From positions 3,410,001 to 3,474,000 of the forward strand of contig NZ_CP083740.1 of assembly GCF_020150455.1 (NCBI RefSeq): a stretch of DNA of 64,000 bases, in the 5' to 3' direction. The translations under genes and the position numbers were made by a program. Positions 27,005 to 36,631 of the stretch are shown one piece after another (positions within the stretch are counted from its first letter, which is position 1; each line of letters begins with the position of its first letter). This DNA is from Bremerella sp. TYQ1. GTDB taxonomy: Bacteria; Planctomycetota; Planctomycetia; Pirellulales; Pirellulaceae. Under the pieces are notes generated by a model. It made no database searches. It saw only the letters and a program-made list of their open reading frames with translations, and was not told where the DNA came from.

Positions 27005-27733
27005 TTACGCAGTCGATGCGGGCCACTTCTGATAGATTTTGCCGTCGATCAGGCCATCAAACATGATTTTGTTGCCCTGATAGTATTGCTTGTGAAAGAG
27101 CGCAACGCCGCTCGCCTCGCACTCATCGCGGATATTGCGCACCCAGCTATTTTCCAAGCCTCGCCGCTTGGCCTTCGCCGCTTTTTCGCAGCCCGTGATC
27201 ACCCAGTCGAGCTGGCGAAGCCGGCGACCAAAGTAAACAGGACCAAGCAAAGGCTCGGCGGAAACAAAGCGAACCGCAGCCGGGATCTTAGCGAGCTTAT
27301 CGATGCGCTTGATGTGGCTTTGGTCTTCCACCGTGACCCCCATCCAGACATTCGGATAGCCGGTGCCCCAATCGCTCGGAAGCCGATCCCGGATCAGTTC
27401 AGGGCGTTTCGTCAAAATAAGCCAGTCAAGGTTCTGGCACGCCTGGATGATCGCCCAGGCCTCGCAGCGCCACTTATCCGCGCCTGGGTGGAAGAAATCC
27501 GACATCGAGCAAGTGAAAATGCGAAGACGTTCGCCAGTTCCGATGGCCGCGCGGTTCCATCGAAATGGCAATCGCCAGGTGGTCTTGGTTCGCATCGGGC
27601 CATCAAACGGCTCATTGCCCGATCGACGCATGATCTGACCGATGTAACAGTGACGGCAGGCAGCCGACACCTTGTTGCATCCCCACCATGGATTCCAGGT
27701 GTAGTGGGTCCACCCAATTTTGGAGTTCTGCAT
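27005..27733 (-). CDS. DUF5131 / phage Gp37Gp68-family protein
   Basis: The product (242 residues from ATG at 27733, with GGGAG eight bases upstream) shows the family start SKIGWTHYTWNPWWGC. The three-Cys cluster C-x3-SAAC-x2-C resembles that of radical-SAM proteins. Further blocks are DFFHP, LTKRPE, VWMGVTVED and AEPLLGP, all typical of this phage-associated family. The biochemical role is unknown. A radical-SAM-type reaction on nucleic acid is a reasonable guess. An extended start at 27748 has a poorer ribosome site. Confidence 0.82.
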   Translation of the reverse strand: MQNSKIGWTHYTWNPWWGCNKVSAACRHCYIGQIMRRSGNEPFDGPMRTKTTWRLPFRWNRAAIGTGERLRIFTCSMSDFFHPGADKWRCEAWAIIQACQNLDWLILTKRPELIRDRLPSDWGTGYPNVWMGVTVEDQSHIKRIDKLAKIPAAVRFVSAEPLLGPVYFGRRLRQLDWVITGCEKAAKAKRRGLENSWVRNIRDECEASGVALFHKQYYQGNKIMFDGLIDGKIYQKWPASTA

Positions 27734-28065
27734 TCGCAAGTCTCCCAAAGATAGAAGTTGGCCGTAGCACTCCCTGGCAACTTCTTAGACCATCTTGGGC
27801 CAAGACTGGAAAAGCGGTACTCGTGACGAGGATCGTCCGAAGAATGAGGACCGTGGCCTCACGTGGCTGATGCACAATGGCAAGCACGCACCTTAATACG
27901 CAACCGCAACGAATTTGTACTCGAAATAATCCTCGAATCGTTTAAAAAGTAGGAAGTTGGCCAAAATGTTGCGCCCAGATCCCGTAGCGTCTCCCGGGCT
28001 ACGAGAAGGCCAACCACCGGCGCGTCCTTCGATTTGATCAAATTTGCCGCTTCTTGAGGGATTTC
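27734..28065. other. Intergenic stretch, no gene seen
   Basis: About 330 bases between divergent genes. I see no credible frame, RNA gene or repeat. It should contain the DUF5131 promoter. Confidence 0.4.
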
Positions 28066-28310
28066 ATGAGATTAAAGCTCGCTGATAATTCTATCCTGCC
28101 ACCAACTTCGTTCAGTTACTGGGTCGTGCCATCGCTTTTGCTCGCTGGTGCCTATCCTGGCCACCCAGACCCGGCGGAACACCAAGGGAGGGTCCAAATG
28201 CTAGTCGATGCTGGAATCCGCTCATTCGTGAATCTGATGGAAATCCATGAGAAGGACAGAAATAGGCAGCCGTTAGTTCCATATGACGATACGGCGGCCA
28301 AGAGTTCACC
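28066..28310 (+). pseudogene. Dual-specificity phosphatase-like gene, 5' fragment
   Basis: The first 80 codons from ATG at 28066 encode the N-terminal part of a tyrosine/dual-specificity phosphatase-like protein. The blocks are YWVVPSLLLAGAYPG and LVDAGIRSFVNLMEIHE. The conserved HCxxGxxR loop never arrives, because the reading frame runs into an antisense transposase fragment at about 28.3 kb. The remaining frame to 28494 is antisense IS sequence. The gene is therefore broken and inactive. The start matches the family. Confidence 0.7.
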
Positions 28311-28334
28311 GGACTGTTCGCGACGCTGGCCATT

Positions 28335-28660
28335 CTGCCATCGGCTGTCAGGTTCGATGAACGACGAACCAACGTCGATCTTCTCCAGGAACTGCTGCAC
28401 ACGACGGCTGATGAACTCGGGGCCGTTATCGCTGCGAATGTATTTTGGCACGCCGCGGATCGCGAACAGGTCGGTCAGCAGTTCCATCAGGTGATCACCA
28501 GTGAGCTTGCGACTCACTTCCAACGCGATGCACTCCCGCCTGGACTCGTCGACCAGCGACAGGATCTTCAATTGCCGACCGTTCTCGGTCCGATCGAAGA
28601 TGAAGTCGATCGGCCAGACATGATTTGGATGCTCAGCCTGGCTAACATGGCAAAACTGAT
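28335..28660 (-). mobile_element. IS3-family transposase fragment (rve core)
   Basis: On the minus strand I read a continuous piece of an IS3-type OrfB integrase core. It runs from AEHPNHVWPIDFIFD through SLVDESRRECIALEV and IRSDNGPEF to DSRWQNG, and then homology stops. The first two acidic residues of the DDE triad are present. The Glu after the truncation point is lost, as are both inverted ends and OrfA. It is an internal remnant that interrupts the phosphatase gene, not a mobile copy. Confidence 0.78.
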
Positions 28661-28800
28661 TTTCGCGTCATTCTGTAAAGTGTGGCTGTTCCTGGTCTTG
28701 ATTGTATCCAAACCCTTACCTCACGAAACGAGACACTGAACAATCGAAACGGATCAGATTCTCGCCTCGGAAAAAATTTCGCCAAGACTTTTTTCTTCAC

Positions 28801-29298
28801 TTAGAAAGCGGTCAGCTCATTTAGGCAGGATGAAAGCCCCAGGGAACGGATGTTTCGCTGTGTTAGGTAGCGATAGGTTTGCGGTGGATGAAAGCCTGGA
28901 AGCTTGTTTCTAACCTTGGCGAGCGTGATGGGCTTTTGAAGGACATGAACGTCTTCAAACCAAATGCCTACAGCTGTAGATGCTCCCTCGAAATAGTCGT
29001 CAAACTGCTGCCGGTCCACTCCGGCACAATCTTTGACGTGGGGCCACAGTTCGGTAGGGGTTAGGCACAACACGCATGCAATAACAGCGGCACCTACTAA
29101 CGAACGTTCCGGGGAGGAAGCATAGATCAGGGCAATATCACCGGCCGAAGCGGACGGCTTTGTCCGGCGAAGCTCTACCGTTTTCTCACCCGAAGTAATC
29201 AATCCAGCGAATGTGGGCTTAATCGATAACCACAATGTCAACCTGTCATCGGAGGCCAGCTCCGATACAACGTTCGTAGATTTCGATGAAAGCTTCAT
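28801..29298 (-). CDS. ASCH domain protein
   Basis: The product (about 165 residues from ATG at 29298) contains an ASCH/PUA-like domain. Its blocks are LWLSIKPTFAGLITSGEKTVE, with the conserved Glu and Lys, GDIALIYASSP and VGAAVIACVL. ASCH proteins are thought to bind RNA or modified nucleotides. Its 5' end overlaps the GNAT-PIN gene by about 50 bases. A start inside the overlap end (TTG before LTLWLS) is also possible. The coupling suggests that the two proteins work together in nucleic-acid metabolism or a toxin-like role. Confidence 0.8.
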   Translation of the reverse strand: MKLSSKSTNVVSELASDDRLTLWLSIKPTFAGLITSGEKTVELRRTKPSASAGDIALIYASSPERSLVGAAVIACVLCLTPTELWPHVKDCAGVDRQQFDDYFEGASTAVGIWFEDVHVLQKPITLAKVRNKLPGFHPPQTYRYLTQRNIRSLGLSSCLNELTAF

Positions 29299-31354
29299 TG
29301 GGGAGTTTTCTCGGTCCCTGGATAGTCCCAAAAACACCATGGGTTTCGAGGAGGTGTTCTAGATCATTCCATTTTATCGGATTGGGTAGCAATTCGGTGT
29401 CATCAAAGTTTACGGCCATGATGCTAGCATCTGGAACGCCCTTTGCGACTTTCAGCACATTTTCCCATTCAAAGATGCCTAGTCGTCGATACCGCTTGAA
29501 CAGGATGTTAGCCGCTTCAACGTTGACATCTCGAATTCGCGAGCAAGCCCTCAGGCTCATCCGGCCCAAATACTTGCCCCTGCTGCTTACGTACCACAGT
29601 ATTCGCCCATGGGGTGACACCTTAGGTCGCGCGGCCCGATAGTAGACAGCTTCCGGGTTAATCGCAAGATGTTCTTCGGCCCCGAACAACGTCTCGTTGG
29701 CGAGCGTTTCTTCAAATAGATGCGATGCCCATTCAGGTTGAATCGAAACAAGGTAGGTTTCGATTTGGCAGTCAATCAACTTGGCAGGCCAAAGCAAGTG
29801 TTCAACCTGGCAAGCTAGGCTAGGGTCAAGGTGGATTTCATCGCTCCGGAGAACGCTAATCAATCGTTCGACACTTTCCCCATTCACTGATAGTTCATTC
29901 GCGGCGTTTTCTACCCAAGCGCCGAGTTCTTCAGCCTTGAAGATACCACGGGGCGTAAACTTGACGTGCGAACCGTCAGCAGGAATGAACCCCATGGCGT
30001 GTAACGCTGTGGTTACTGTCTCGCTAGTGTGGGCGTCCGTAGCGATAAGAGCGAGCTTGTTTTCGGTGGCAGCTCGGAGAGTTAGATTGCTTAGCAGCGT
30101 ACAAGCAAGGGAACCAGCAAACCGCGAAGCCCTTACACGAAACATTTTCAGGTTGACGTACTTTTCATTTCGCCAATCGATTGCTTCCAGGGCGACGTCG
30201 TCCCCACGTCGTTCCTTGACAACATGAACTTCAAAACTGTGGGGATGGGCGAGACACTCTTGAATGCCTTGGTTGAACTTTCTCTTTAGTTCACCCCCAT
30301 GAAAATTGCAGAAGTTCGCCCGTAGTTCCGAATCACTTCGTTTGAGACGTTCTCGGACAAGGCTATTTGCCCCGGCTACGAACCTCTGTTGGTATTCGGC
30401 CGACCGCGAAAGCGTGTCAATTCGCCCGATTAACTCCGAAGGTCTAAGGATTTCGAGCCCGTGTAATTCTCGGAGCTTGCTCGATTTTTTCAGGAGGGCA
30501 TCGTCCCTTGTTACGAATACGCTTATACCTGAGGCCACGCACTGCGCGATATGTCTTAGGTCCGATTCATCGTTGTCCGAAAGCTGTTGCGAAAAGTGTT
30601 CTCGCAACTCCTCGATGCACTCATCTACTCGAAGCTGAGGGGGCGCTAATTCAACGTACTTTTTCGTTTTGCGCTTTACCCTTTGGCGTTCCTCGTTGTC
30701 TTGCTGTCGGTTTAGATCGTTCTGAAGTTCCGGTGTGACTTCAATCTGTAGGTAAGGAATAATCCAGTCCGAGACCAAGCCACGCGATTCGATTGCTTCC
30801 GGGTCTTTTCCCACCTCCAAGTCGAGGAAGACGTTTGTATCAATCGAGACTCGAAGCTTAGTTTCTTCCTCGTCGATGCCGTCGAATAGCGAAGCACGTT
30901 CTAGCTTCATGTGCCATTCGGTAACTTCGGCGGCATCCTTTCCTCTACCAACTTTTTCGACTCTGGCCACGAAACCAAGAGCAGCCCAAAAGTCATCGAT
31001 TCCGTAATCGCGGCGGCAACGAAGCTCTATCCGCGTGATATGTTCCAGGCGGTTTACCTGAGCACGAAGGCCGTTCAACAGCGTACGGGCGACCCCATTT
31101 CCGCGAGCGTTTGGAGCCACGCACATATGGATAATGCCAGCGGTTCGTTTACCCGTTCGGTACAAGGTGTAGCCCATTAACTCCGAACCATTCACGGCAA
31201 CGAGCAAGTGGCCTTGGCTTGCATGATCCAGGAAAGCCCCGTCCGGCAGAAAACCTAGTGTCTTGCTGTTTGTTCTCCAAAGCTGTTTGACCTCTTGATA
31301 AAGAAGCGATTCCGGGCGGATCGATTGAACGGTAATTTCCTGAGTATCTTGCAT
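29246..31354 (-). CDS. GNAT acetyltransferase - PIN nuclease - second GNAT-like fusion
   Basis: The product (702 residues from ATG at 31354, after GGAAGG) begins with a GNAT acetyltransferase domain (about 1-145: MCVAPNARGNGVARTLL is the acetyl-CoA loop). A PIN nuclease domain follows (about 165-320), with the leading acidic residue in SIDTNVFLDLE, an ESD segment (SDNDESDLRHIA) and FVTRDDALL. The 380-residue remainder includes a second GNAT-like region (about 380-470). PIN domains cut RNA with acidic residues, which are present. GNAT plus PIN in one chain resembles combined toxin activities. It overlaps the ASCH gene. The alternative ATG at 31387 has no ribosome site. Confidence 0.8.
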   Translation of the reverse strand: MQDTQEITVQSIRPESLLYQEVKQLWRTNSKTLGFLPDGAFLDHASQGHLLVAVNGSELMGYTLYRTGKRTAGIIHMCVAPNARGNGVARTLLNGLRAQVNRLEHITRIELRCRRDYGIDDFWAALGFVARVEKVGRGKDAAEVTEWHMKLERASLFDGIDEEETKLRVSIDTNVFLDLEVGKDPEAIESRGLVSDWIIPYLQIEVTPELQNDLNRQQDNEERQRVKRKTKKYVELAPPQLRVDECIEELREHFSQQLSDNDESDLRHIAQCVASGISVFVTRDDALLKKSSKLRELHGLEILRPSELIGRIDTLSRSAEYQQRFVAGANSLVRERLKRSDSELRANFCNFHGGELKRKFNQGIQECLAHPHSFEVHVVKERRGDDVALEAIDWRNEKYVNLKMFRVRASRFAGSLACTLLSNLTLRAATENKLALIATDAHTSETVTTALHAMGFIPADGSHVKFTPRGIFKAEELGAWVENAANELSVNGESVERLISVLRSDEIHLDPSLACQVEHLLWPAKLIDCQIETYLVSIQPEWASHLFEETLANETLFGAEEHLAINPEAVYYRAARPKVSPHGRILWYVSSRGKYLGRMSLRACSRIRDVNVEAANILFKRYRRLGIFEWENVLKVAKGVPDASIMAVNFDDTELLPNPIKWNDLEHLLETHGVFGTIQGPRKLPNEAFIEIYERCIGAGLR

Positions 31355-31466
31355 GTGCATACCTTCCCATATTTCCGAAAAGGACACGAAAATAGTGGCG
31401 GTGTTCGCTTTCGGGGGATTTGGCCCCTCATTATGATGGCTATTTGAGAAGATACAAAGACGCCTG

Positions 31467-31610
31467 ATGCGAACGGTACTAGTGCCACCTGAAGAATTTC
31501 AACGCCGATGGGATGAGATCGACGCCGAACTTGAGGGCATGCGAAAGCAGCGAGAGTTTCTATTTGCCTGGCTAGTTTCTGAAATGGGACCCGAGCGACT
31601 AACCATCTAG
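31467..31610 (+). CDS. Small hypothetical protein (47 aa)
   Basis: A 47-residue frame from ATG at 31467 to TAG at 31608: MRTVLVPPEEFQRRWDEID, then charged helical sequence. It is divergent from the GNAT-PIN gene and ends 20 bases before the converging giant ATPase gene. The composition looks coding, but it has no clear ribosome site and no known family. Confidence 0.4.
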   Translation: MRTVLVPPEEFQRRWDEIDAELEGMRKQREFLFAWLVSEMGPERLTI

Positions 31611-31630
31611 AACTAGGTCACTTAACAAGC

Positions 31631-34600
31631 TTACGATGGCGGATCGAGCCTAACGTGCGATGGATGGCGGAATCCTTCTCGGAAAAAAAGCGCATGATAT
31701 TTTTCGAGTTGCTTCATGCGATCAGCGGTTCTCTTTGCTTGATCAGATGTTGTAATGTTCTTCGATAAGATATTTGCATCTTGATCCGTCATCCGGAGTA
31801 ACAAATAACTGGCAACATTGGAGAACAATGCCGTGTCAAAATCTTTTGCCGATTGAGATGCGAGGATCAGTGAAATACCAAACTTTCGACACTCCGCGGC
31901 AAGCTTAGGAAGAAGTTTGAGTTTGCTGGCACGATGCGCTTCATCGAAAATTACCGCATGTGTGATTCTATCTTGGACGCCACGGCGGAACATTTCCTTA
32001 TAGACGTTGTAGAGCGCAAGCATGGCCACCGCACGTTGAACAAGTTCATTTTGCGTAGCATGGATTTGGAGAACTAGAGGTTCTTCACTTTCTAATAGGC
32101 TGCGAACCTCACCTGCATTGCCAAATATTTGATAGTCGTCTAGTTCGTCCAAGCGAGCGAGCAGGTTCCTTTCGGGTTTGGGATCGCTTTTTAGGATAGT
32201 GTAAAAATCTCGAAACTCGGGAATTGTTGGAAATTCAGCGTTTCCGCCCCAGCCATTCCGGACATACGACTCGCGAATAGCGCTCCGTAAGCGTTCTAGC
32301 TGAATATCACCGAGATCCGGAAACATCGCAGAGAAAACGTCTCGTAACATCCCCGCACTGTCAACATGCGCCGTACGAGTAACCGTATCCAGGTGCATCG
32401 GATTGAATCCGAGTTGATGATGATCGAGAAGCTGGACATTAGCAAGTTTTTCTGACAGTCGCTCGTCGATGTCCGGGTGGTATGAGAAAACAATTGGAGT
32501 GATTGACTGTGCCATTAACTGTTGGCAAATGTTCATCACAGCCTCGGTCTTTCCCATTCCAGGAAAACCAACAATCATTAAGTGTGGATTTGCGGACTTT
32601 GAGACCGACCACTGAACTGGTTCTTCGGAAGTTTTGTCTAAACCAAAGCGTATAAGGGCAGGTACAATGGCAGAGTTACTACTTGCGTTATCTGAACCAT
32701 CCGCGACTTCTTGTGTTTCTAAGTTCTCTGGCAATTCTGCAACCAGTTCTCGTTCCAGGCCTTGGTGAAAGGCTGGTTCAGGTGGAGGAGAACCTTGATC
32801 GTCTGTAGGGCTCGTTGAGGATGAGCCTGCAGGCACCTGAGCGGGCGTCGGCGTCCTTTCGATTCCGATCGCGAGATCAGGCATGGTCGTTGCCCCGAAT
32901 AAAACTATATTCGTCGGTGAACCGGGCTCCGAGATCGTTACCGGATCAGAGTTGACATATTCCGGACAGAAAATGTACCCGCGATTCGGAACAGCTGGCT
33001 CACTGAATTTATACCTTGTCCCTTCGGCCATTAACCGGTCAAGCTGCTGCCGAATTCGATCGTATTGATCCTCATTCAGATAGTGCCGACGAGCCTTCTC
33101 CAAATAGAAGCGTAGTGCTCTTACAAGTCGGCTGCGTCGAATCGCGAGCAGCGACTCGGCAACGCTTTCGTCAAAGTACCAATTCACCCAGGCATCCCGA
33201 TGGAGAGTTGTCTGCTTCTCGATCTGAACGATGAGATCAGGTGCCCGCGCAGCACGGAGGTTTCGCCTATATTTCACTTCTACAAATGTGAACGAGAGTC
33301 CGCCTCTTGAAGGCAGGGATACGTATATGAGGTCAGATCGAACTAACGGAGTCGTGTCTTCGGGAGTGGTAGAAGTATCCCCCTTCTCTCTCGGCGCAAG
33401 ATCGGCTATGTCATCCACAGGAACAAAAAATCCTCGCTCCAATGACATCCAAGAACTGCTATCCTCGGAAGCAATTTCGCATTGCGAATGTACAAGAGCA
33501 AGAGCGATGAGCTCACTGCTCGTGCTGCCAAGGCTGGTTAGCCGCATGGCAAGCCTACCGCTAAGTCCCTTTAGATGCCGGACCAGAAACTCGCAATTTC
33601 GTCGACTCGCACTTAAGCTCATTCGCTCAAGCATTTCGTCGAGTAACTCGCGAATCTCGTCGGTTCGCGTTGTTGAGGTGATCATTTGTAAGCTTCCAAG
33701 ATCATCTCGCTCTGGCACGCAGTCGATAACATAGGTCTCATAGATTGACGGTTCATCACGCGGTGCGTCAAAGAACTCAACCCCCGCGTTTCGATCGACT
33801 GTAATCACCCAATCCGCGAGGCGATGTACGACCTTAAGCATCTCCTGTTGTTCAGCGGAAAGCTGAGTACGCAATACAGGCCAAACATCACCGTCTTGGC
33901 CGGCAAAGCGACAGACACAGTTCATGATGGCTTTGTTGAGCTTCGTCAAGCGATCGGACATTGCACGTCCGGCCGGATGTTTTTCTCCATCAGCATTTGG
34001 AGGCAGCCAGCTTAGCCACTCTGCGTCAGGCTTGAACTTGAATGAACGCTGAATATTTGCAACCAGGCCGTAGACATGCAATGGCGCTGAAGCCGGCAGA
34101 TCCTCCACTGGAACGAAGTGAACATTCGTATCAAAACTATCAAATGCAATCGCGAGGTGAGCTGATGATTCAGGCACCTGGACATTTTTCTTGGCCCATC
34201 GTAGACGCGGTAGAGTGACACCACCATCGCGTGCCTGGCTTTCCAACATCCAACGGTCTCCGTCAGAAATCCCCGACGCCCCAGTTCGATGGCATTCCAC
34301 GACATCAACGAGGAAACTACCAGTGATGTCCGAATTCTCCTGTGCAGGGAACATCTCTAAATTGAATCGTACGGACGTTGACTCTCCATCACTGTCAGTC
34401 ATCTTGAGAGCAGTTCCCAACGCTCGGGCTACCGTACAACCGTCGCCTGGGCGAAGTGCATGAAGCAGAACAGCTCCGCTAGACGATTCGCCCAATTCAT
34501 GAAATTGTATGTAGCGTGACACCTCTTTCGCCAATGAGGTACTGACCTGTATTCCCATTGAGCTGACGCCGGGGTCATGTTCATTCAGGCCGAGTGTCCT

Positions 34601-36628
34601 CATTAACACTGCCACTGCAGACTTAGGCTCAGGGTCGCGATCGCAAACCATCGCTGTTGCGAAGAACGATAAGGTATCTGCATAGACGAAGTTTTCTCCC
34701 TTAGTTAGTCCGGGCAAGATTGACGGAAAATGTGCCGCTTGAAGATTTGCCACAGCATCCCGCACGCGACTTGGTGTCATATCAACTTCATAGCGAATAT
34801 TCCGCAACAACTGGTCGTAGGCAACATGCCAAGCGACACGGAGTGGGTGGCTCGGAAGTACGATCAAACCGATTGTCTCGCCTGACAACGACTGGACTTC
34901 TACTGTTTCGGTCAATGCGACTTCGGGTTGACCTTTTTCTAAGACAGGCAACCAAGCATTCAAATATTCATCGGCCTTCTTTAAGCTTCCACCGTAGACG
35001 CTACCCCAAAACCCACCGCGTTGGCCAAGTTCACTCTGTAAACTAGAACAAGCCTTTACAACTCTTTCCCATTCAGTGCCGAAATCATCATTTGTATCAA
35101 AAGGATGAAATTCTGGCTCGGCGATTCTCTGGCCATCACCTCGTACTTTGACAGACCAACGTCCAAGGCAGGTCTGCTCTGCCTGCATTCGTTCAATAAC
35201 TTCGATCAGTGTTGGTCGGTGAACCTTATAACTCTTTTTAGAAGCTGCCGCCCTGAATGCGATGAAGTTCTTTGATGAGTCAATCAAGTAGCAATCTGAA
35301 TTCGTTACGTCAGCGTCGAACTGCTCTCCGTCAGAGATGTTGATTGCGCCCTCTGCCATGCAGCGTTCAAACTTCGTTGTGTTTGAAGTCGTATCGGTCG
35401 TAGCCTCACCAAATCGAATCAGAAACTCTTCTGATTCGTCTTCAATGATTTCTTGTGAGTTTCCAATAACCGAAACAACTACGCGAGCTTCAAACTGCGA
35501 ATCCTCTGCAATTCCCTCGAAGTCCTCAGTTGTCAATTTGACGGATTGATACTGCCCACCCTTGCGGACACCATGCGAGATATCGCGATAGGCAAGCTCA
35601 TCTTCGCCAGAAACTACGCTTACCCGATACTCAACGCTTCCCTTCGGAAGCTGTTCCGGCTCGGTCTCAAATCGGACTTCTAGTTTGGATGTCTTTTCCG
35701 ATGAAAGTAGGAATTCGGGTGGAGTACCATCGACAAGACCAGACCATTTGGCGATTCTTCCCTGTTTGCTTCGCCAAGTCCTGAGATTCACACGTCGTAA
35801 CTGTTGGCTAAGGAATTCAGGCTTAATTTCACCCAGCCATAGTGTCGTATCGTTGACAACGTCTTGAATTACGGTCGAGATTGGGCGGCGGGACGCCGCT
35901 CGAACCGCCTGCTGCAAGCTAGTGTTCTGTGATGGCGTTTCGCCTTTCAATAGCAAAGACTCGACTCTCTCTGCTGGTGTTCTCGCGTTTCCAGAGCCTA
36001 GAAAAAGACGATCGACCATTCGAGCTGACACTTGCAGATCGCTGTGAAGAATGGAATCAACACTTCCACTGATCGGCCATAGGCCAAGTAACGAGATCGC
36101 TCTCCCAAAATTCGCAGGGTTATCGCATAAAGAAGCCAAGAACTCTATCTGTTGCCACTTTGACAATGACTTTCGCTCTCCGATATAGCGAACCTGCTTT
36201 ATGGCTTGTTCAGCCTTGTCGTACAGAGTGCGTCCGAGCTCCCTTTTCGTGATCTCCTTCGTCTGACGGAAGATCATTTCTTCGGTCAATTCACGCGAAG
36301 CGCTGTAGATACCGTCCATCCCTGCACCGGCCCGCTGTACGTCAATCAACAATAAAACAGCTTGCCCTTTTTCTTCACGTATTTCGACCGCTTCATCTGA
36401 GCGTATGAAACGCCGGGACACGTCAATTTCGTCAACGACCGCTCGGACATCCCAGCCCTCCGGGGAGAATTCTGCGGTTATAGCAAGTGACTCAACGACC
36501 GAAGGTGAAAGGCATCGACAGAATGTGACATTTCCCTCAGTCCCCTTGCCAATGAGCTCAGAGAATACTCGATTGAGAAAGTTTGTAAGTTCGTTGGTTA
36601 GCGAATTCAAGTCGGCAACGTTAGTCAT
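31631..36628 (-). CDS. Giant HerA/FtsK-like ATPase (DptH/MAD8-like)
   Basis: The 1665-residue product has a large N-terminal part (about 1-1300) of unknown fold and a C-terminal P-loop domain of the HerA/FtsK-like class. Walker A is GFPGMGKTEAV (near residue 1350) and Walker B is HAVIFDEAHRA (near 1560), followed by ILASQSAKDF and the late SYLLLRMTDQDA block. A nuclease-like patch (FTFVEVKYRRNLRAARAPDL, about 1100-1120) precedes the ATPase, with an ExK signature. Size and order fit DptH of phosphorothioation-dependent restriction and the ATP-binding protein named MAD8 in methylation-associated defence systems. It follows the 615-residue gene by three bases, with GGAG before the ATG, and closes a three-gene operon. 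Confidence 0.75.
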   Translation of the reverse strand: MTNVADLNSLTNELTNFLNRVFSELIGKGTEGNVTFCRCLSPSVVESLAITAEFSPEGWDVRAVVDEIDVSRRFIRSDEAVEIREEKGQAVLLLIDVQRAGAGMDGIYSASRELTEEMIFRQTKEITKRELGRTLYDKAEQAIKQVRYIGERKSLSKWQQIEFLASLCDNPANFGRAISLLGLWPISGSVDSILHSDLQVSARMVDRLFLGSGNARTPAERVESLLLKGETPSQNTSLQQAVRAASRRPISTVIQDVVNDTTLWLGEIKPEFLSQQLRRVNLRTWRSKQGRIAKWSGLVDGTPPEFLLSSEKTSKLEVRFETEPEQLPKGSVEYRVSVVSGEDELAYRDISHGVRKGGQYQSVKLTTEDFEGIAEDSQFEARVVVSVIGNSQEIIEDESEEFLIRFGEATTDTTSNTTKFERCMAEGAINISDGEQFDADVTNSDCYLIDSSKNFIAFRAAASKKSYKVHRPTLIEVIERMQAEQTCLGRWSVKVRGDGQRIAEPEFHPFDTNDDFGTEWERVVKACSSLQSELGQRGGFWGSVYGGSLKKADEYLNAWLPVLEKGQPEVALTETVEVQSLSGETIGLIVLPSHPLRVAWHVAYDQLLRNIRYEVDMTPSRVRDAVANLQAAHFPSILPGLTKGENFVYADTLSFFATAMVCDRDPEPKSAVAVLMRTLGLNEHDPGVSSMGIQVSTSLAKEVSRYIQFHELGESSSGAVLLHALRPGDGCTVARALGTALKMTDSDGESTSVRFNLEMFPAQENSDITGSFLVDVVECHRTGASGISDGDRWMLESQARDGGVTLPRLRWAKKNVQVPESSAHLAIAFDSFDTNVHFVPVEDLPASAPLHVYGLVANIQRSFKFKPDAEWLSWLPPNADGEKHPAGRAMSDRLTKLNKAIMNCVCRFAGQDGDVWPVLRTQLSAEQQEMLKVVHRLADWVITVDRNAGVEFFDAPRDEPSIYETYVIDCVPERDDLGSLQMITSTTRTDEIRELLDEMLERMSLSASRRNCEFLVRHLKGLSGRLAMRLTSLGSTSSELIALALVHSQCEIASEDSSSWMSLERGFFVPVDDIADLAPREKGDTSTTPEDTTPLVRSDLIYVSLPSRGGLSFTFVEVKYRRNLRAARAPDLIVQIEKQTTLHRDAWVNWYFDESVAESLLAIRRSRLVRALRFYLEKARRHYLNEDQYDRIRQQLDRLMAEGTRYKFSEPAVPNRGYIFCPEYVNSDPVTISEPGSPTNIVLFGATTMPDLAIGIERTPTPAQVPAGSSSTSPTDDQGSPPPEPAFHQGLERELVAELPENLETQEVADGSDNASSNSAIVPALIRFGLDKTSEEPVQWSVSKSANPHLMIVGFPGMGKTEAVMNICQQLMAQSITPIVFSYHPDIDERLSEKLANVQLLDHHQLGFNPMHLDTVTRTAHVDSAGMLRDVFSAMFPDLGDIQLERLRSAIRESYVRNGWGGNAEFPTIPEFRDFYTILKSDPKPERNLLARLDELDDYQIFGNAGEVRSLLESEEPLVLQIHATQNELVQRAVAMLALYNVYKEMFRRGVQDRITHAVIFDEAHRASKLKLLPKLAAECRKFGISLILASQSAKDFDTALFSNVASYLLLRMTDQDANILSKNITTSDQAKRTADRMKQLEKYHALFFREGFRHPSHVRLDPPS

Positions 36629-36631
36629 GTG

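Noticed and set aside
28152..28571. Intact transposase
   Set aside because: The rve core lacks its third acidic residue, both ends and OrfA. It is a fragment.
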